Assembly: GCA_014529385.2 (NCBI GenBank)
Contig: CM043943.1
Coordinates: forward strand, 103,762,355-103,822,354
Origin: Adiantum capillus-veneris
Taxonomy: Eukaryota > Streptophyta > Polypodiopsida > Polypodiales > Pteridaceae
Length of the DNA: 60,000 nucleotides
Direction of reading: 5' to 3'
Below are positions 58,715 to 60,000 of the stretch, piece after piece. Both the position numbers and the translations under genes were made by a program. The notes below the pieces were generated by a model. The model was not told the DNA's origin, made no database searches, and saw only the letters and a program-made list of their open reading frames with translations. Each line of letters opens with the position of its first letter. Positions within the stretch are counted from its first letter, which is position 1.

Positions 58715-59810
58715 CTTTCGGAAAAGCAGATGCGGTGGGTGAACATTTTGTCACAGTTTCACTTCCAGATTGTCTATGTGCAGGGACAGAAGAACTTGGT
58801 GGCAGATGCTTTGTCTCGGAAGCCGTTGGTTCTGGCTATTTCCGCGATACATCATAGGAGCTTCAAGGATATGGTCTATCAGTATGCCACAGATACAGAT
58901 TTTGCATATATTTTCACTCAGATACAGAATGGGGAGATAGTTGCGAGGTATTCCATTCGGGATGGCTACTTGATGAGGAAAACGATGTTCTGCGTTACAC
59001 AACCGTTGAGGGAAAAGGTTTTAACCAAATTCCACTGTCCACCTTTTATGGGTCACCGCGGTATTGCTACCACCTTGAAAGGTGTGGAGAGATACTTCTT
59101 TTGGCCGGGACTCAAGAAGGATGTGGACGATTTTGTATGCAGCTACTTGGTATGCCAGAAGGTCAAGTTTGACAGGCATAAAGCACAGGGATTGTTACAG
59201 CCTTTACCCATACCCACCCGCCCCTGGGAAAGTATTGCAATAGATTTCATTTTTGATATCCCCACAGAGTGGTCACAATGGTATCTGGATTGTTATTGAC
59301 AGATTTAGCAAGCAAGCTCATTTCATTCCAGTGAAGAAAACAGTCAAGCCAGATCACTTAGCGAGACTATTTGTGGCCCAGATCTTCAGATTACATGGCA
59401 TGCCTGAGACGTTTGTCTCCAACAGAGACCCCAGATACACGAGTTTCTTTTGGAAGACTATTTGGGAGAACATTGGCACGCGGTTGCATTTCTCTTCATC
59501 GTTCCACCCGCAGACTGATGGGCAATCACAGATTGCTAATTCAATGGTACTAGATTTATTGAAGTATTACATCTCGGATCAGAAGACTCAATGGGAAAAT
59601 TATTTACCTTTGGTGGAATATGCCTACAATAACACAATACATATTCGACGGGGAAGGCGCCATTTGAGATTATTGAAGGTGCTACGAAGGTTCCACCCTT
59701 CCTAAGCACGAAAGATAAGATTTTTGAAGCCGACCAGTACACGGGGAGTTGGACACGGCTTTTGCCAAGGTCCAGGAGGCTTTGCAGAAATCTCAAGAAA
59801 GACCCTCCTC
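58715..59810 (+). pseudogene. G4 RNase H end and integrase, truncated
   Basis: KNLVADALSRKP, FMGHRGIATTLKGVERYFFW, CQKVKFDRHKAQGLL and AIDFIFDIP (first Asp), a frameshift near 59260, then WIVIDRFSKQAHFIPVKKT, SNRDPRYTSFFW (second Asp) and HPQTDGQSQIANSMVLDLLK, where Gln replaces the catalytic Glu kept in G3. Another shift near 59645 precedes KDKIFEADQYT and a last partial match LLPRSRRLCRNLKKD. Homology ends near 59806. The chromodomain end and 3' LTR are not in the window. Confidence 0.92.
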
Positions 59811-60000
59811 AGCTGACTGACCTTGGCATGCGTATGCCGAGGTCCCACTGCCTCAAAGAAAGCACCAGTCACTTTGTCACCCACCTGCGTCCACTGAGAT
59901 GCCTGTCGATGGAAAGCAAACTCATGGCGCCACTCCTCTGTGCTAACCAGCTCCTGGAGAGCCTGCTGTAACTGCTCCTCCAACCAAGGATTGTCTAGAT
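59806..60000 (-). pseudogene. LINE E fragment (L1-like ORF2, linker before RT)
   Basis: Minus strand: LEEQLQQALQELVSTEEWRH, EFAFHRQASQWTQVGDKVTG and AFFEAVGPRHTHAKVSQLR. This matches the stretch between endonuclease and RT in plant L1-type ORF2 proteins (W-x-GD-x-x-T-x-FF, then R....I..L). It differs from LINEs A-D. It abuts the broken end of G4 and leaves the window to the right. Confidence 0.6.

Overview
The window is nuclear plant DNA dominated by transposable elements. The retroelement types (Ty1/copia, chromodomain-bearing Ty3/gypsy, a long gypsy element of Tat-like appearance, APE-type LINEs), degraded PPR-like fragments and one MORN-repeat gene suggest a large-genome seedless plant such as a fern. 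That placement is an inference. I found no rRNA, tRNA or CRISPR and no bacterial-style gene organisation.

Left flank, 1 to 14.6 kb: low-density DNA with PPR-like relics (540-1320, 5290-5460), a badly decayed Ty1/copia element with initiator-Met PBS and two LTR remnants (2280-4917), a 0.44 kb MITE-like element (9935-10373), pure G46 and C31 tracts, and the best host gene candidate: the last four exons of a minus-strand MORN-repeat protein (11974-13138).

First nest, 14.6 to 34.9 kb: a minus-strand LINE 3' fragment (D) is split by a 19.7 kb chromodomain gypsy element (G1, 15091-34759, TSD GAATG). G1 is split inside its reverse transcriptase by a 12.8 kb minus-strand gypsy element (G2, 18505-31299, TSD GTGCT). 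G2 has gag-pol plus an extra gene between pol and the 3' LTR, and that gene is split by a 2.0 kb solo LTR (20693-22691, TSD GGTAG). Each level has TG...CA termini and target-site duplications read directly from the sequence.

LINE array, 35.6 to 48.06 kb: three related LINEs (A, B, C) lie head to tail on the plus strand, each preceded by a long (TC)n tract, with A and B also followed by one. In all three, ORF1 ends in TGA followed by CGG, and the endonuclease/reverse transcriptase frame continues in the same frame from that stop. A and C have no ATG before the first endonuclease motif. The 16 bases TGACGGTGCGAGACCT are identical in all three. This suggests ORF2 is made by stop-codon readthrough, in a LINE family that inserts into (TC)n microsatellites. 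I regard this as the most interesting system here.

Second nest, 48.06 to 60 kb: LINE C is cut by a plus-strand gypsy chromovirus (G4), whose 5' LTR is itself cut by a minus-strand member of the same family (G3, 48195-54826, TSD TGTAC). G4 pol decays through many stops and is cut near 59.8 kb, where a different L1-like LINE fragment on the minus strand runs off the window.

All element genes seen are broken, many by stops of the C-to-T or G-to-A type, so the region looks like silenced heterochromatin. LINE B is closest to intact.
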